From: a virus
IMG/VR virus record: IMGVR_UViG_3300027805_000018
Location: 1-56,012 of that record
DNA: 56,012 nt
Direction: 5' to 3' (one strand)
In this document: piece by piece, positions 37,859 to 46,614 of the stretch
How positions within the stretch are numbered: the stretch's first letter is position 1
Layout of the letters: every line of letters begins with the position of its first letter
Program-made: the position numbers and the translations under genes
The notes under the pieces: generated by a model
What the model was told of the DNA's origin: nothing
Seen by the model: only the letters and a program-made list of their open reading frames with translations
The model's database searches: none

Positions 37859-38398
37859 TTGGATAAGGTTTATATTTTTAAAAATATTTTAGATCAAAAA
37901 GATCTAGAGCAGATTATACTGCAATTGAAAAGCACTCCAGTTACAATTGATAAATCTGGATACTCTCCGTTTGGAGTATACACTGAAAATAACAATCCTA
38001 TCTTACCTCAAATACTTAGCAAGTATTATGATAGGTTGAAAAAAATTATTGAAACTTCTTTTGATTGTAAAGTTCACGATGAGGGATTAAACAGCATTGT
38101 TGAGATGATCGTTGGTGATTCAATGCCAGTTCACCTAGACCACGGATCTGCCTTAGATCAAAGTGTTGGATTTAAGACTGGAGCTGGACATCCATCTAGG
38201 GATATTAGTTCAGTTCTTTATTATAATGATGACTATGAAGGCGGAGAAATTTGTTTTCCTAAACAAGATTTACTCATTAAGCCAGAACCTGGAATGTTTA
38301 TTTGCTTTCCTGCTAAAGATGAATTTCCTCATCAAGTTAAAGAAGTAAAGAGCGGATATCGTTGGTGCTCAAGTAATTTTTGGTGTTTAGCTAGTTAA
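37859..38398 (+). CDS. 2OG-Fe(II) oxygenase (group C, plus strand)
   Basis: A 179-residue protein. The start appears to be TTG 37859, with AGAGG about 11 bases upstream, so expression may be weak. Ligands are H92-x-D94 (PVHLDHG) and H158 (FPHQV), with R168 (GYRWCSS). VLYYNDDYEGGEICFPKQD is shared with its neighbour. It converges on the minus-strand oxygenase at 38448, and the 49-base gap between them shows no convincing terminator. This is the shortest oxygenase of the set. Confidence 0.75.
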   Translation: MDKVYIFKNILDQKDLEQIILQLKSTPVTIDKSGYSPFGVYTENNNPILPQILSKYYDRLKKIIETSFDCKVHDEGLNSIVEMIVGDSMPVHLDHGSALDQSVGFKTGAGHPSRDISSVLYYNDDYEGGEICFPKQDLLIKPEPGMFICFPAKDEFPHQVKEVKSGYRWCSSNFWCLAS

Positions 38399-38447
38399 TA
38401 AATTTTATATCATTTACCTTTAAGCTATTGGTGTTGAACTGCTCTAA

Positions 38448-39140
38448 TTAGGTATAGAGAAAACCTTCACCCTCAACCCAATCATTATCATTATTGTAAA
38501 TCTTTGGGATACCAGAACGTGAAGGTTCTCTCTTTGGATGAAACTTATCAGTATAATCCCACCATGTTCCTATCGAATATCTTATACCAGATGTAACCAA
38601 ATTAACTTTGTGCGCGTGCATGAACGATGATGGAAACATTACAATATCTCCAGCGTCTGGTTTAAACTCTAAATCTAAGAGTGGAAAACCTAGTTCCCCG
38701 CCTTCATAGTCATCATTTAAATAAGCTACCGCCGATACTACGGAAGAGTAACTTGAACCAGCGTCTACGTGGCTCACGAAATGGTGACCCTCTCCGTATT
38801 TAATAAAGGTTAATCCTTCTTTAAAAGAAAGTTTTAAATTATATATATCTTTATAATGATTAATGGCATTAATAAATCCGTGATCAATTTCTTCATAACA
38901 GTTTTTAATTTCTTCAAACTCTGGCGTTAAAAACTTCCAATAATCTGGATGTATTTTAAAATCAAAACATTTTCTATAATCAGAAAGATCTTTTCCCATT
39001 GGATTAATTGAATCTGTCCATTTAAATAATTCGTCAGAACTATTACCTAATGCTAATTCTAATCTTTGTATTATACTTTTTCCATTTGGGATTGCATTTT
39101 TATAGACGTGTACTCCGTGCGTAGGATTAGTAAATTCCAT
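38448..39140 (-). CDS. 2OG-Fe(II) oxygenase, prolyl-4-hydroxylase-like (group B)
   Basis: A 230-residue paralogue of 36389-37123, sharing the N-terminal Y-NAIP motif, a YRxCxDxK segment, LTPEFEE(V/I)K and YLNDDYEGGEL. Ligands are H124-x-D126 (VSHVDAG) and H177 (HAHKV), with R187 (GIRYSI) where its paralogue has Lys. It lies about 790 bases downstream of the FPP-repeat protein gene on the same strand, a proline-rich candidate substrate (inference). Confidence 0.85.
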   Translation of the reverse strand: MEFTNPTHGVHVYKNAIPNGKSIIQRLELALGNSSDELFKWTDSINPMGKDLSDYRKCFDFKIHPDYWKFLTPEFEEIKNCYEEIDHGFINAINHYKDIYNLKLSFKEGLTFIKYGEGHHFVSHVDAGSSYSSVVSAVAYLNDDYEGGELGFPLLDLEFKPDAGDIVMFPSSFMHAHKVNLVTSGIRYSIGTWWDYTDKFHPKREPSRSGIPKIYNNDNDWVEGEGFLYT

Positions 39141-39146
39141 AATTAA

Positions 39147-39860
39147 TTATTTACCCTTTTGCTTTACTACAAAACTTTCTTTTCTTTTAATAATATACTT
39201 AATTGATACAAAGTTAGTGTAAAGCATTGGCGCTATCGGAATCCAATATAGTAAAAACCATTTTGTGACATCAGATGGATATAACACCCATTTAACTATT
39301 GAATAAATAAAGAACGCAGGAAAAGGTATAGCATAGCTTAATACGGCAGGTATCCTTAACCACTCTATAGTGTAATATGTTTTTAAAGTATTATATATCA
39401 TATAAGGAACAGTTACGCTAACAGCAAATAGCATCATTACAAGCATCTGTGCTGGTTTATTTTGATTAAAATCAACTGCCAGAGAAAGCACACTAAAGAA
39501 TATTACCCCGTAGTGATGATATGCAATGTCTTTTCTAAGGTAGTATTTTTTAGCTTTAATTAAACTTAGTATTTCTACCGCTAGAAGATTCATTGTAAGT
39601 GATCTCATGGGTATATTAGGATAATTTCCATGTCTAATATCAGTTATATAATAATAAGTTAATCCTATTACCGCAATGGCGCACTGTATAGTTTTAACTA
39701 AGTTAGAGCAGGCGCTAGTTTCTCCAAAATGCTTTTTACCATCTGGTCTAAGTATAGACAAAAATTTTTCATTACTGTATAAATTATTTGCAATAATAAA
39801 AGTGAGTAGAAAAAAAAATACTGGAACAATATTTTCCGACACAAAAGGATTTATAAACAT
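39147..39860 (-). CDS. Polytopic membrane protein, possibly TLC-like
   Basis: A 237-residue protein with about six hydrophobic segments (for example residues 10-26, 58-72, 118-130, 138-155, 170-190, 200-222) and a Lys-rich C-terminus. Asp111 and the His115-His116 pair (KDIAYHHYG) at the start of a membrane segment recall the TLC/Lag1 family, but the similarity is too short to be firm. Membrane proteins of this kind are unusual between phage fibre and oxygenase genes. The gene ends six bases before the next starts, so it shares its operon. Confidence 0.5.
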   Translation of the reverse strand: MFINPFVSENIVPVFFFLLTFIIANNLYSNEKFLSILRPDGKKHFGETSACSNLVKTIQCAIAVIGLTYYYITDIRHGNYPNIPMRSLTMNLLAVEILSLIKAKKYYLRKDIAYHHYGVIFFSVLSLAVDFNQNKPAQMLVMMLFAVSVTVPYMIYNTLKTYYTIEWLRIPAVLSYAIPFPAFFIYSIVKWVLYPSDVTKWFLLYWIPIAPMLYTNFVSIKYIIKRKESFVVKQKGK

Positions 39861-39929
39861 TCTCTAAATCTCCACAATAATAACTAAACCATATTCGCCA
39901 CTACCATCTTACCACACCAGAGGTTAAGA

Positions 39930-40362
39930 TTATTTAAACGATGGTGGGAAGAACGGTGGGAAGAACGGCGGGAAGAATGGTGGGAAGAAAGGTGGGAAAA
40001 ATGGTGGAAAGAACGGTGGGAAATAAGGTGGGAAAAATGGAGGGAAAAATGGAGGGAAAAATGGTGGAAAATATGGCGGGAAGTAAGGCGGAAAGTAAGG
40101 TGGAAAATATGGAGGAAAGAAGGGAGCGTGTCTTTCGTAGGTTATAGCGCTTCCCATTGGGGCAACTGATGTGTCCGTTAATGCTGTTTTAACTTTATTT
40201 AAGTCTGCCGCAACTGCCGTTGCAGTATCGATAGGTGTACCGACAACAAACCCTGCTGAAGTTATAGTGGTGTTAGCTGTAGAATCAGCTGTTCCGCGCA
40301 GCTACAGTAGGCTTAGCCTTTTTTCTTTTAGACTTTGGACCTTCACTATTATTTATAGCCAT
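39930..40362 (-). CDS. FPP-repeat proline-rich protein, one +1 shift at CGG
   Basis: The ATG at 40362 lies one base after the stop of the fibre gene. The N-terminus is Lys-rich (MAINNSEGPKSKRKKAK). Codon 23 is CGG (40294-40296). Zero frame stops three codons later. The +1 frame reads TADSTANTTITSAGFVVG, a DLNKVKTAL helix and then 15 copies of the four-residue unit (F/Y)FPP to the end at 39930. Length 433 bases is 3n+1, giving about 143 residues. It is a paralogue of the gene at 46929-47581, which has the same N-terminal region and a CGG at the aligned position. Probably virion-associated (inference). Confidence 0.75.
39942..40122 (-). repeat. 12-bp tandem repeat encoding (F/Y)FPP
   Basis: About fifteen copies of a 12-base unit related to GGTGGGAAGAAC on the plus strand, in frame within the FPP-repeat gene. 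Variation is mainly at positions that change Phe to Tyr or are silent, so selection on the protein is plausible. Confidence 0.85.
40293..40296 (-). other. CGG +1 recoding site 7 (GCG CGG A)
   Basis: CGG at codon 23 of the FPP-repeat gene. Zero frame: CGG AAC AGC TGA. The +1 frame, C GGA ACA GCT, aligns with C GGT ACT ACC of the paralogue at 47517. Confidence 0.88.
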
Positions 40363-40363
40363 A

Positions 40364-43300
40364 TTATGCGCTCAAATCTCCTAGGGCTACCCAAGTATTA
40401 GCAGCTCTCTTTATAAGTGTAGCAGATGACCAAGTTGTACGCAACTTAAGTCCTGGAGTTCCGTTTACGGTAACACCGGCAGCACCTGCGACTGTAATCT
40501 GACCTGCGCCTGTTTGCAAGACTGTTACAGTAGCACCAGTAGCCATGTTCACCGTGTTATCAGCTGGAATAGTCAGCGTAGTGGCTGAGGCGTTAGATAT
40601 TTCTACCATCTTATTTTTATCTGTTAATACCAAAGTATAGCTTGCAGTTTGCTGATTTAATGTTGTATCAGCTATCTTGTTTTGGTCAATTGCTGCTGAT
40701 GTTGATATGTCGGCGTTAACAATTGACGTAGCTAAATTTAACTTAGAATAAGCAATTGCTGCGGTGGTTGCAATATCGGCATTTAATACCGAGTTGCTGA
40801 GCGATAACTTGGAGTAAGCAATTGCTGCTGCTGTATTAATGTCTGCGTTAACGATTGAGTTTGCGGTAATTGAAGTTACACCAGCATCAGAAATTGTTAC
40901 GTCACCAGTTTCAGCAACAGAAGTAGGAACTCCAGAAGCATTATACACAATAATGTTTCCAGCAGTGCTTGTAGCAAGTTTTGATAGTTCAATTCCTGCC
41001 GAAGCACTGATATCTGCATTGACAATCGTTGAATTAGCAATCATCGTACTTGTGACCGTGCCAGTGTCACCAGTGGTAACTGCAGTTCCCGTAGTTGCTG
41101 GAAGTGTGATTGTAGTAGTTCCAGCAGTAGCGTTTGCTACTAATAGAATTGTTCCAGATGTTGAACCGTTAAATGTCGCACCACCCGAAGAAATAATAGG
41201 TGTTGTCAATGTAGGGCTTGTGCCAAATGATGTTAGCGAAGAACCAGTAATCCCAGAACCAAGTGTTGTTCCAGAAAGAACTGTTGTATTGTTAATCTTA
41301 TAGACTTTACCAGATACCAAATTTAGATGCTCTGATGAAGTCCATGCCGTTGATGCCTCATACCAATAGAATGTTTTATCGGTTGCACCATGAAGAAGAA
41401 TTCCACCACCATCTGCAGTTGTATTTGTTTGGACTGCCAAGTTAGCCATTTGGATATTTTTGTCTGCAACAACAAGAGTGTTGGCATTAATTATTGTATT
41501 TGCTCCGTTAACCGTTAAGCTTCCACCGACTACTACGTTTCCATTTAATGTAGTGTTACCAGCTGTATTTCCTATGGCTAAAGTTGTTGCTGAGCCAGCG
41601 AAGTTTAGCGTAGTAACGTTTGTGTTAACAAGGTTGAACGTTGCGCTTGATGTTGTTATGGAAGTATTAATATTAGGACTTGTATTTAATACAACTAAAC
41701 CAGTTCCACTTTCATCTGTTAATGCCGCAGCAAAGTTTGCTGAAGAAGGAGTTGTTAAGAAGGTTGCGATACCAGTTGCTAAACCAGATACACCAGTAGA
41801 GATAGGAAGACCTGTAGCGCTAGTTAAGGTTGCAAACGATGGAATTCCAATATTTGGTGTAACTAATACTGGTGAGTTAGAAAATACTAAGTTTCCAGTT
41901 CCTGTTTCATCGGAAACAGAGGTTGCCATTTGAGCAGAGGTGATACTTCCTGTAGCTGTACCGTATAGAGTTCCAGTTGTTGGAAGAGTTACTGTAGTAT
42001 TTGCTGTTGTTGTAACGGTTGTATTAAATGCTCCAGAAGTTATAAAAGAGCTTCCATTTGCCAATGTTAATGTAGCTGAAGTTGCTGGAGCTGTAATTGT
42101 AACTTTATTAACACTTGTTGCTGTTGCTACGCCTATGTTTGGAGTGGTGAGTGTTTTATTGGCCAAAGTTTGAGCGGTTGTTAAATCTGCAGTCACTGCT
42201 GTATTTATGCTTATAGTTGCAGTAGAACCTTCACCTTGTGTATGGCTTACGGTTATCCCAGTGCCACCTGAAACATCCAGCATGTAGCTGCCTGTTGTAT
42301 CGGTTCCAAGTGCTACTGAATTAGCAGCGATTGTAGCAGTGAGTGTTGCGTTACCTAAGCTTGTAAGTGTAGCGCTTCCTGACAAGTCTCCACCAAGTGT
42401 AATTACTGGCGAAAATGTACCCCACTCAACTCCAGTAGGCGTAGATGAGTTTGCCTTAAGTATAGTACCATTGCTACCAATTCCAATTCTAGCTGGAGTA
42501 TTGTCTGCAGTAGCGACAATGATATCTCCCTTGGCATCGACGAGAGATTTCAAAATTGCATTGTTTCCAGCGTCTAAAACACCCTGGACTATTGCGTTAT
42601 TGACAAATTGAGTAGTAGCAATTTGGGTATTACTTGTTCCATTAGCTGCCGTAGTAGATGTCGGCACACCGGTTAAAGCTGGGCTAGCTAAAGTAGCATA
42701 ACCAGCAAACGATACAGATGATGTTTCGGTTCCAGTTATTCTTCCATACGAGTCAACAGTGTGACCACTGATGAATGACGTTGTGTTTCCACCAGCTGTA
42801 TTTGTTTGAGTAACAGTAGCTAAATCAATACTATTAGCGTTAACAACTATTCTATTCACAGATGCCGTTACAACATCCACGACATTACCCGTAGCTACCA
42901 TTCCTGCTCCAGCTGTAAAAGTCGCAGTTCCAGTAAATTGAGTGTAGGTTAAACTGTCAGTTCCAAAAACTATTGCTCCGCCAGTTCCAGTTCCAGCTGA
43001 GGTTAATGTAAATGCCTGACCAGCATTGTTTGAGCCACCAACAATATAAACTGCGTCTCCGGCTTTTACTTGACCAGCAATGCTATTATCTGTATCTGAA
43101 CGTCTTGTTAAAACAAATGGCGCAGATCCGTCAACACCTTGAGCAGTAATATAATAAATACCATTTTGTTTTGCATCAGCTTGATTTTTAACAAGTATAG
43201 ATTTACCAGTTGTTTGCGCAGAACCGTCTACTGTAAGACGACCATTTGAATCACCAGTTAAGGTTGCTCCAACTCCAAGAGTTCCATTTGCATATGTACA

Positions 43301-43591
43301 TGCTGGGAGAGCCGCTGCGGTTGCAAAGTCTGCAGCTGCATGCCAGTTCATGCCAGAAGCTACAGTGTCAACATAAGCTCTTGTGGCTAAATCTGTTGAA
43401 CTTGTTCCTGCGTTAGCCGCAACAACAGAAGTAACGTTTAATGTTCCAGTTGAGGTTATATTACCAACTACTGTACCAGAAGAATCTTTTAATTGAACTA
43501 AAGGCGCTGTGGCATTAGCGGCTGCTTTAATTACAAAAGCTTCATCATAAACTGTAATTTCAGGGGCGGTTTCAATTCTTAAACGGGCCAT
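40364..43591 (-). CDS. Tail fibre/adhesin, repeat-rich (1,075 aa)
   Basis: Low-complexity Thr/Ala/Asn/Ser protein. An N-terminal segment (MARLRIETAPEIT) leads to a unit also found in the 1,399-residue fibre: ATRAYVDTVASGMNWHAA, ADAKQNGIYYITAQG and ITYTQFTG-like closing. A second shared module lies around residues 690-780 (LTVNGANTIINANTLVVADK, TADGGGILLHGATDKTFYW, SSEHLNLVSGKVYKIN). The last part repeats IVNADI-(S/N)xxAxIxxxKL several times. The C-terminus VNGTPGLKLRTTWSSATLIK and TWVALGDL are almost the same as in the other fibre. It is presumably a trimeric beta-structured host-recognition fibre (inference). No in-frame CGG. Confidence 0.75.
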   Translation of the reverse strand: MARLRIETAPEITVYDEAFVIKAAANATAPLVQLKDSSGTVVGNITSTGTLNVTSVVAANAGTSSTDLATRAYVDTVASGMNWHAAADFATAAALPACTYANGTLGVGATLTGDSNGRLTVDGSAQTTGKSILVKNQADAKQNGIYYITAQGVDGSAPFVLTRRSDTDNSIAGQVKAGDAVYIVGGSNNAGQAFTLTSAGTGTGGAIVFGTDSLTYTQFTGTATFTAGAGMVATGNVVDVVTASVNRIVVNANSIDLATVTQTNTAGGNTTSFISGHTVDSYGRITGTETSSVSFAGYATLASPALTGVPTSTTAANGTSNTQIATTQFVNNAIVQGVLDAGNNAILKSLVDAKGDIIVATADNTPARIGIGSNGTILKANSSTPTGVEWGTFSPVITLGGDLSGSATLTSLGNATLTATIAANSVALGTDTTGSYMLDVSGGTGITVSHTQGEGSTATISINTAVTADLTTAQTLANKTLTTPNIGVATATSVNKVTITAPATSATLTLANGSSFITSGAFNTTVTTTANTTVTLPTTGTLYGTATGSITSAQMATSVSDETGTGNLVFSNSPVLVTPNIGIPSFATLTSATGLPISTGVSGLATGIATFLTTPSSANFAAALTDESGTGLVVLNTSPNINTSITTSSATFNLVNTNVTTLNFAGSATTLAIGNTAGNTTLNGNVVVGGSLTVNGANTIINANTLVVADKNIQMANLAVQTNTTADGGGILLHGATDKTFYWYEASTAWTSSEHLNLVSGKVYKINNTTVLSGTTLGSGITGSSLTSFGTSPTLTTPIISSGGATFNGSTSGTILLVANATAGTTTITLPATTGTAVTTGDTGTVTSTMIANSTIVNADISASAGIELSKLATSTAGNIIVYNASGVPTSVAETGDVTISDAGVTSITANSIVNADINTAAAIAYSKLSLSNSVLNADIATTAAIAYSKLNLATSIVNADISTSAAIDQNKIADTTLNQQTASYTLVLTDKNKMVEISNASATTLTIPADNTVNMATGATVTVLQTGAGQITVAGAAGVTVNGTPGLKLRTTWSSATLIKRAANTWVALGDLSA

Positions 43592-43626
43592 ATCTCTCCT
43601 AGTGTGAGACTTTAAACAACTAGGAA

Positions 43627-43635
43627 TATAGTAAT
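43627..43635 (-). promoter_or_regulatory. Promoter-like element ATTACTATA upstream of a fibre gene
   Basis: On the minus strand CTATTACTATATTCC lies 36 bases upstream of the 1,075-residue fibre start, in the 59-base gap after the glycosyltransferase gene. It matches the nonamer in other gaps exactly. Confidence 0.4.
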
Positions 43636-43650
43636 AGGCAAACTATGAAA

Positions 43651-44457
43651 TTATTGGGTTATTCTCTTTAAAAACTCAAGCATCTTGCCAGTGTACTTAA
43701 TGCGTCCAAAGTGGGTTAAATTAATAGTTGGATCAACCCAAATTTTCCCAGCCATTTTTTGCCAATATCTACAGAATCCATAGTCTTCAGATAAGAATCT
43801 GCCATCGTCATCTACGTAGGAATTAAACAGAGCGTAAGAGTTTTCTCTTTCTGCACCAGACAAAGCTCCTGTATCATCATTATATTTTAATTTTTTATAC
43901 TTTTTAAACATCTTATCAAATACTTGACGCTTAATTAGCATAAAGCCAGTTCCAGCTTCATAGCATTCGATTGCGCCGTTTTCGATATTTAATTGATTTT
44001 CTCCAGGCTTAGTCATATGCACTACATACCTAGTTGCATATTCCATCAGGTCAGTTGCTGGCAGATCTGCCTGAGCTCCCTCTTTTACCTTATCCCAGCT
44101 TATTTCCTTAATTGGATAGGAAGCTGTCATAACATCTTTATCGTGCCAAAGCATTTTGAGGACAGCTTCTTTATCGAATTGGAGGTCTACGTCAATAAAT
44201 ATCAAATGAGTATATTCTGGATTGCCCATAAACTTGGCAACGAGATTGTTTCTTGCGCGGTTAATCAAAGAATCTGATATAGTGCAAACTGAATACTTTA
44301 AACCAATTTCTTTAAAATAAAGAGCTGTTTGCAAAAAGCTCATCATAAAGGGCTCAGTTACGTGAGAGTCGTAACATGGAAGGGCAAAGAAAATGTGCCA
44401 GTTCTCAAGCTGTTCTTTTGAAATTGTTATATTAATCGGTTGTTCTTCTACAGGCAT
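43651..44457 (-). CDS. Glycosyltransferase-like protein
   Basis: A 268-residue protein. The nucleotide-sugar motif D89-x-D91 (LIFIDVDLQF) follows a strand and helix bearing RARNNLVAKF (residues 67-76), and the second half has CYEAGTGFMLIKRQVF, FLSEDYGFCRYWQK and a late THFG. This order is typical of GT-A-fold transferases in phages. It probably attaches sugars to fibre proteins or to host glycans (inference). It lies between two fibre genes and is well placed for that. The metal-binding DxD is intact. Confidence 0.65.
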   Translation of the reverse strand: MPVEEQPINITISKEQLENWHIFFALPCYDSHVTEPFMMSFLQTALYFKEIGLKYSVCTISDSLINRARNNLVAKFMGNPEYTHLIFIDVDLQFDKEAVLKMLWHDKDVMTASYPIKEISWDKVKEGAQADLPATDLMEYATRYVVHMTKPGENQLNIENGAIECYEAGTGFMLIKRQVFDKMFKKYKKLKYNDDTGALSGAERENSYALFNSYVDDDGRFLSEDYGFCRYWQKMAGKIWVDPTINLTHFGRIKYTGKMLEFLKRITQ

Positions 44458-44475
44458 AAGAAAATGTTAGCCTAA

Positions 44476-44505
44476 AAATAGCTATTTGTCAAATTTAAGC
44501 TATTT
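44476..44505 (-). terminator. Weak hairpin terminator at the end of a fibre gene
   Basis: Inverted repeat AAATAGCT / AGCTATTT (44476-44483 with 44498-44505), loop of 14 bases, followed on the minus strand by TTTT. The distal arm overlaps the stop codon at 44495. The stem is short and AT-rich, so termination is uncertain. Confidence 0.4.
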
Positions 44506-46274
44506 GAGTAGCGGTAACAATTACTGATGGAGTTGCTGGTCTTGTAGGACTTGTTTGCGCTGCAGTTGTAACAAGTCTCATATTTACGTCTGGAGACTGC
44601 CACATTAGCTCCATATATTGTCCAGCAGTAACTGAAACTATAAAATTCCAAGCAGCCAAATATTTACCGTTATTTCCTAACACGGTAATTTGAGTATTTG
44701 AATTGGTAATTGGAGTTCCGTTTTTGGCAAACCATATATTCACAAGACCATCAGCATTGTCTGTCTTATCTAGCTGGGCACTGAATTGGATATTATATGT
44801 GCCTGCATTTGCAAATGTTATTCTTGAACCAGAGGTAATAGAAATTCCATTAGTTTCTGTAGCCGTATTACTTAACTGCATTGCGTAGGCAACGCTTGCG
44901 TTTGTGGCGTTTTGCGTTGTCATGTCATAAAAAGAACCATAGTATTTTGGCGCTGCTGTTGTCTGAACGGTATTGTCATTGAACGTTAAATTAGTCACTC
45001 TAACGTTTGCCAATTGAGCTTGAACAATGCCGTCAATATTAAATACACCATTAGCAACGGTTACCGCAGCTGTGTTAGAAGTTACTGAGTCTGTAATGTA
45101 TAACGTTCCGCCGCCAATTGCAATACTCTTCCAACGTAATGCGTTAGTTCCTAATTCATAAACGTTGTCTATAGCTGGAGTTAAATCCCCATCAAACAAA
45201 CCAACTTCAGAGTTGAAAAACTTACTTCCACCTAATTCTGTGTAAACTCCAATTTTTCTAGAGTTTGCAGTTGGGGGAGAAGAAAAAATAACTTTTGCCG
45301 TATTTGCAGTTGTTGCTTCCCATCTTACTGAAACAAATTCATACGGACTAGCTACTGTTCTACACGTTAGGCCTATATCTCTAGTGTTTAAATTATGGGT
45401 TATTGTAAATTCATTATTGGTTCCATCGCCAATAGTTTCAATGTAAGAGTTATCTAAATCTAGTAAAAATACAGAAGCCAACAATGATGCGGTATCTGGA
45501 GCGGTTGAAAAATCTAACGTTACTGAATCTAAGCTAGTTGCGTAACTTAGGACTTCAACTACTTCAAATGGAGAATCTACACTTCTTATAACCGGAACTA
45601 CGTTTCTAGAACCTAAACCATGATTTACTACTATTGTTGAATTTGATCCATCCCCTATTACAGTTGAATAAAATTCCTTTGTGCCTGGACCTTTAATTAC
45701 TACTCGTTTAGAGTTTAGGTTTGGTGTGGATTCAAAATCTATAGTGATACTGTTTGCCGTTGTAGCTTCCCAGCGAACATCTACAACATCGTATGGGCTA
45801 ACACTTTCTCGAACTATTACATTTACATCTTTAGTTCCAAGATTGTGATTAACAACAAAAAGTCGATTAGTGCCATCGCCTATTGTTTCTTCATAAGAAA
45901 TACTTTGAACACCAGTTGCATCTGATGCAGGGACAAACTTAGTTCCATTAAATTTAAGAACTTGATTTAATGAAGCGCCAGTTGGATCTATTTCTATGGA
46001 ATCTACTGTTAAGGTGGTAGTTTGAATATTGCCAACATTAATCGTTGAAGGAAGCGAAAGAGTGTAAGCACCTGTTGTGGTGTTGGCCGTTACTGTTACC
46101 TGACTAGTTGTTCCACTAATTGAGGATATTAAAGCTGCTCCGAATTATGGAGTTTGAAGCGTTTTTATAAAACAACTTACCATCAGCATAGTTAATGGCG
46201 ATTTCACCATCGGCCAAAGTCGTAGGCGCTTGTGAAGGCGTTGCTGATTTCTTAAGAGTAATTGTATTGGCCAT
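44495..46274 (-). CDS. Tail fibre protein with triple repeat, one +1 shift at CGG
   Basis: ATG 46274 opens MANTITLKKSATPSQAP, an N-terminus of the kind that attaches fibres to the baseplate, similar to the 703-residue fibre (residues GEIAINYADGKLFYK against AELAFNEADNTLYYG). Codon 45 is CGG (46140-46142). Zero frame ends eight codons later, and +1 (AALISSISGTTSQVTV) stays open to 44495. Length 1,780 bases is 3n+1, giving about 592 residues. The middle has three repeats of about 70 residues built on IGDGTN-x-x-F, VxHNLGTRDV and SPYEVVxVRWEATTAN. One copy of that unit also occurs in the 1,399-residue fibre. Without the shift 45485-46274 would have no gene. Confidence 0.8.
46139..46142 (-). other. 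CGG +1 recoding site 8 (ATT CGG A)
   Basis: CGG at codon 45 of the triple-repeat fibre gene. Zero frame runs CGG AGC AGC TTT AAT ATC CTC AAT TAG. The +1 frame, C GGA GCA GCT, is open for 1.6 kb. Confidence 0.88.
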
Positions 46275-46297
46275 TTTAATCCTTTAGACTATATGGG

Positions 46298-46306
46298 TAT
46301 AGTAAC
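46298..46306 (-). promoter_or_regulatory. Promoter-like element GTTACTATA upstream of a fibre gene
   Basis: The 59-base gap before the triple-repeat fibre gene contains TTGTTACTATACCC on the minus strand, 24 bases before the start. It differs from ATTACTATA by its first base. Confidence 0.35.
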
Positions 46307-46333
46307 AAGAATTTATTTTTAATTATATTAAAT

Positions 46334-46594
46334 TTACCATTTACCAAGTGGACAGGAGGCAAATTTTAACTTTACCTTTAACTTCATAAAACAACCACAT
46401 TCCTTGCATTGGTGAGTAACAGGAAGTAGTCTATCGCACTCTAAACATGTGTCGTATCTAGATACAGCTTCTTCATCCGTTACATGTGGTATGTTTGGAT
46501 TTAAGATATCCCAAGGACGAGTGTCCCCTAATTTTTCTTTATAATTTTGTATTGGCTGACCTAATCTAGCCTTATATTCTTGCCATGGTGTCAT
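46334..46594 (-). CDS. Small Cys-rich zinc-binding-like protein
   Basis: An 86-residue protein. The C-terminal half carries C50-x2-C53 and C63-x2-C66-x-C68 with C81 (CLECD, CKECGC, ASCPLGKW), a zinc-ribbon-like layout. The pattern C-x2-C, CGC-(F/Y)-M, CP-x3-W resembles DUF6171, a small family frequent in phages (recalled, not searched). It is encoded between two fibre or adhesin genes. Regulation or structural support are both possible. Confidence 0.6.
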   Translation of the reverse strand: MTPWQEYKARLGQPIQNYKEKLGDTRPWDILNPNIPHVTDEEAVSRYDTCLECDRLLPVTHQCKECGCFMKLKVKLKFASCPLGKW

Positions 46595-46614
46595 AATTGA
46601 ACATTATATCACGA

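Noticed and set aside
38399-38447. Terminator between the convergent oxygenase genes
   Set aside because: The gap is AT-rich with a short CTAATTAG palindrome, but has no stable stem followed by a T tract.
39941-40147. Plus-strand frame rich in Gly, Lys, Met and Arg across the 12-bp repeat
   Set aside because: Any 12-base repeat is open in several frames. The minus frame continues into a conserved N-terminal region, while the plus frame does not.
40839-42611. Long plus-strand open frames opposite the fibre genes (also 51202-51636 and 52189-52878)
   Set aside because: They are rich in Val, Ala and Pro, as expected for the complement of Thr/Asn/Ser/Gly repeats, lack ribosome binding sites and lie entirely within well-supported minus-strand genes.
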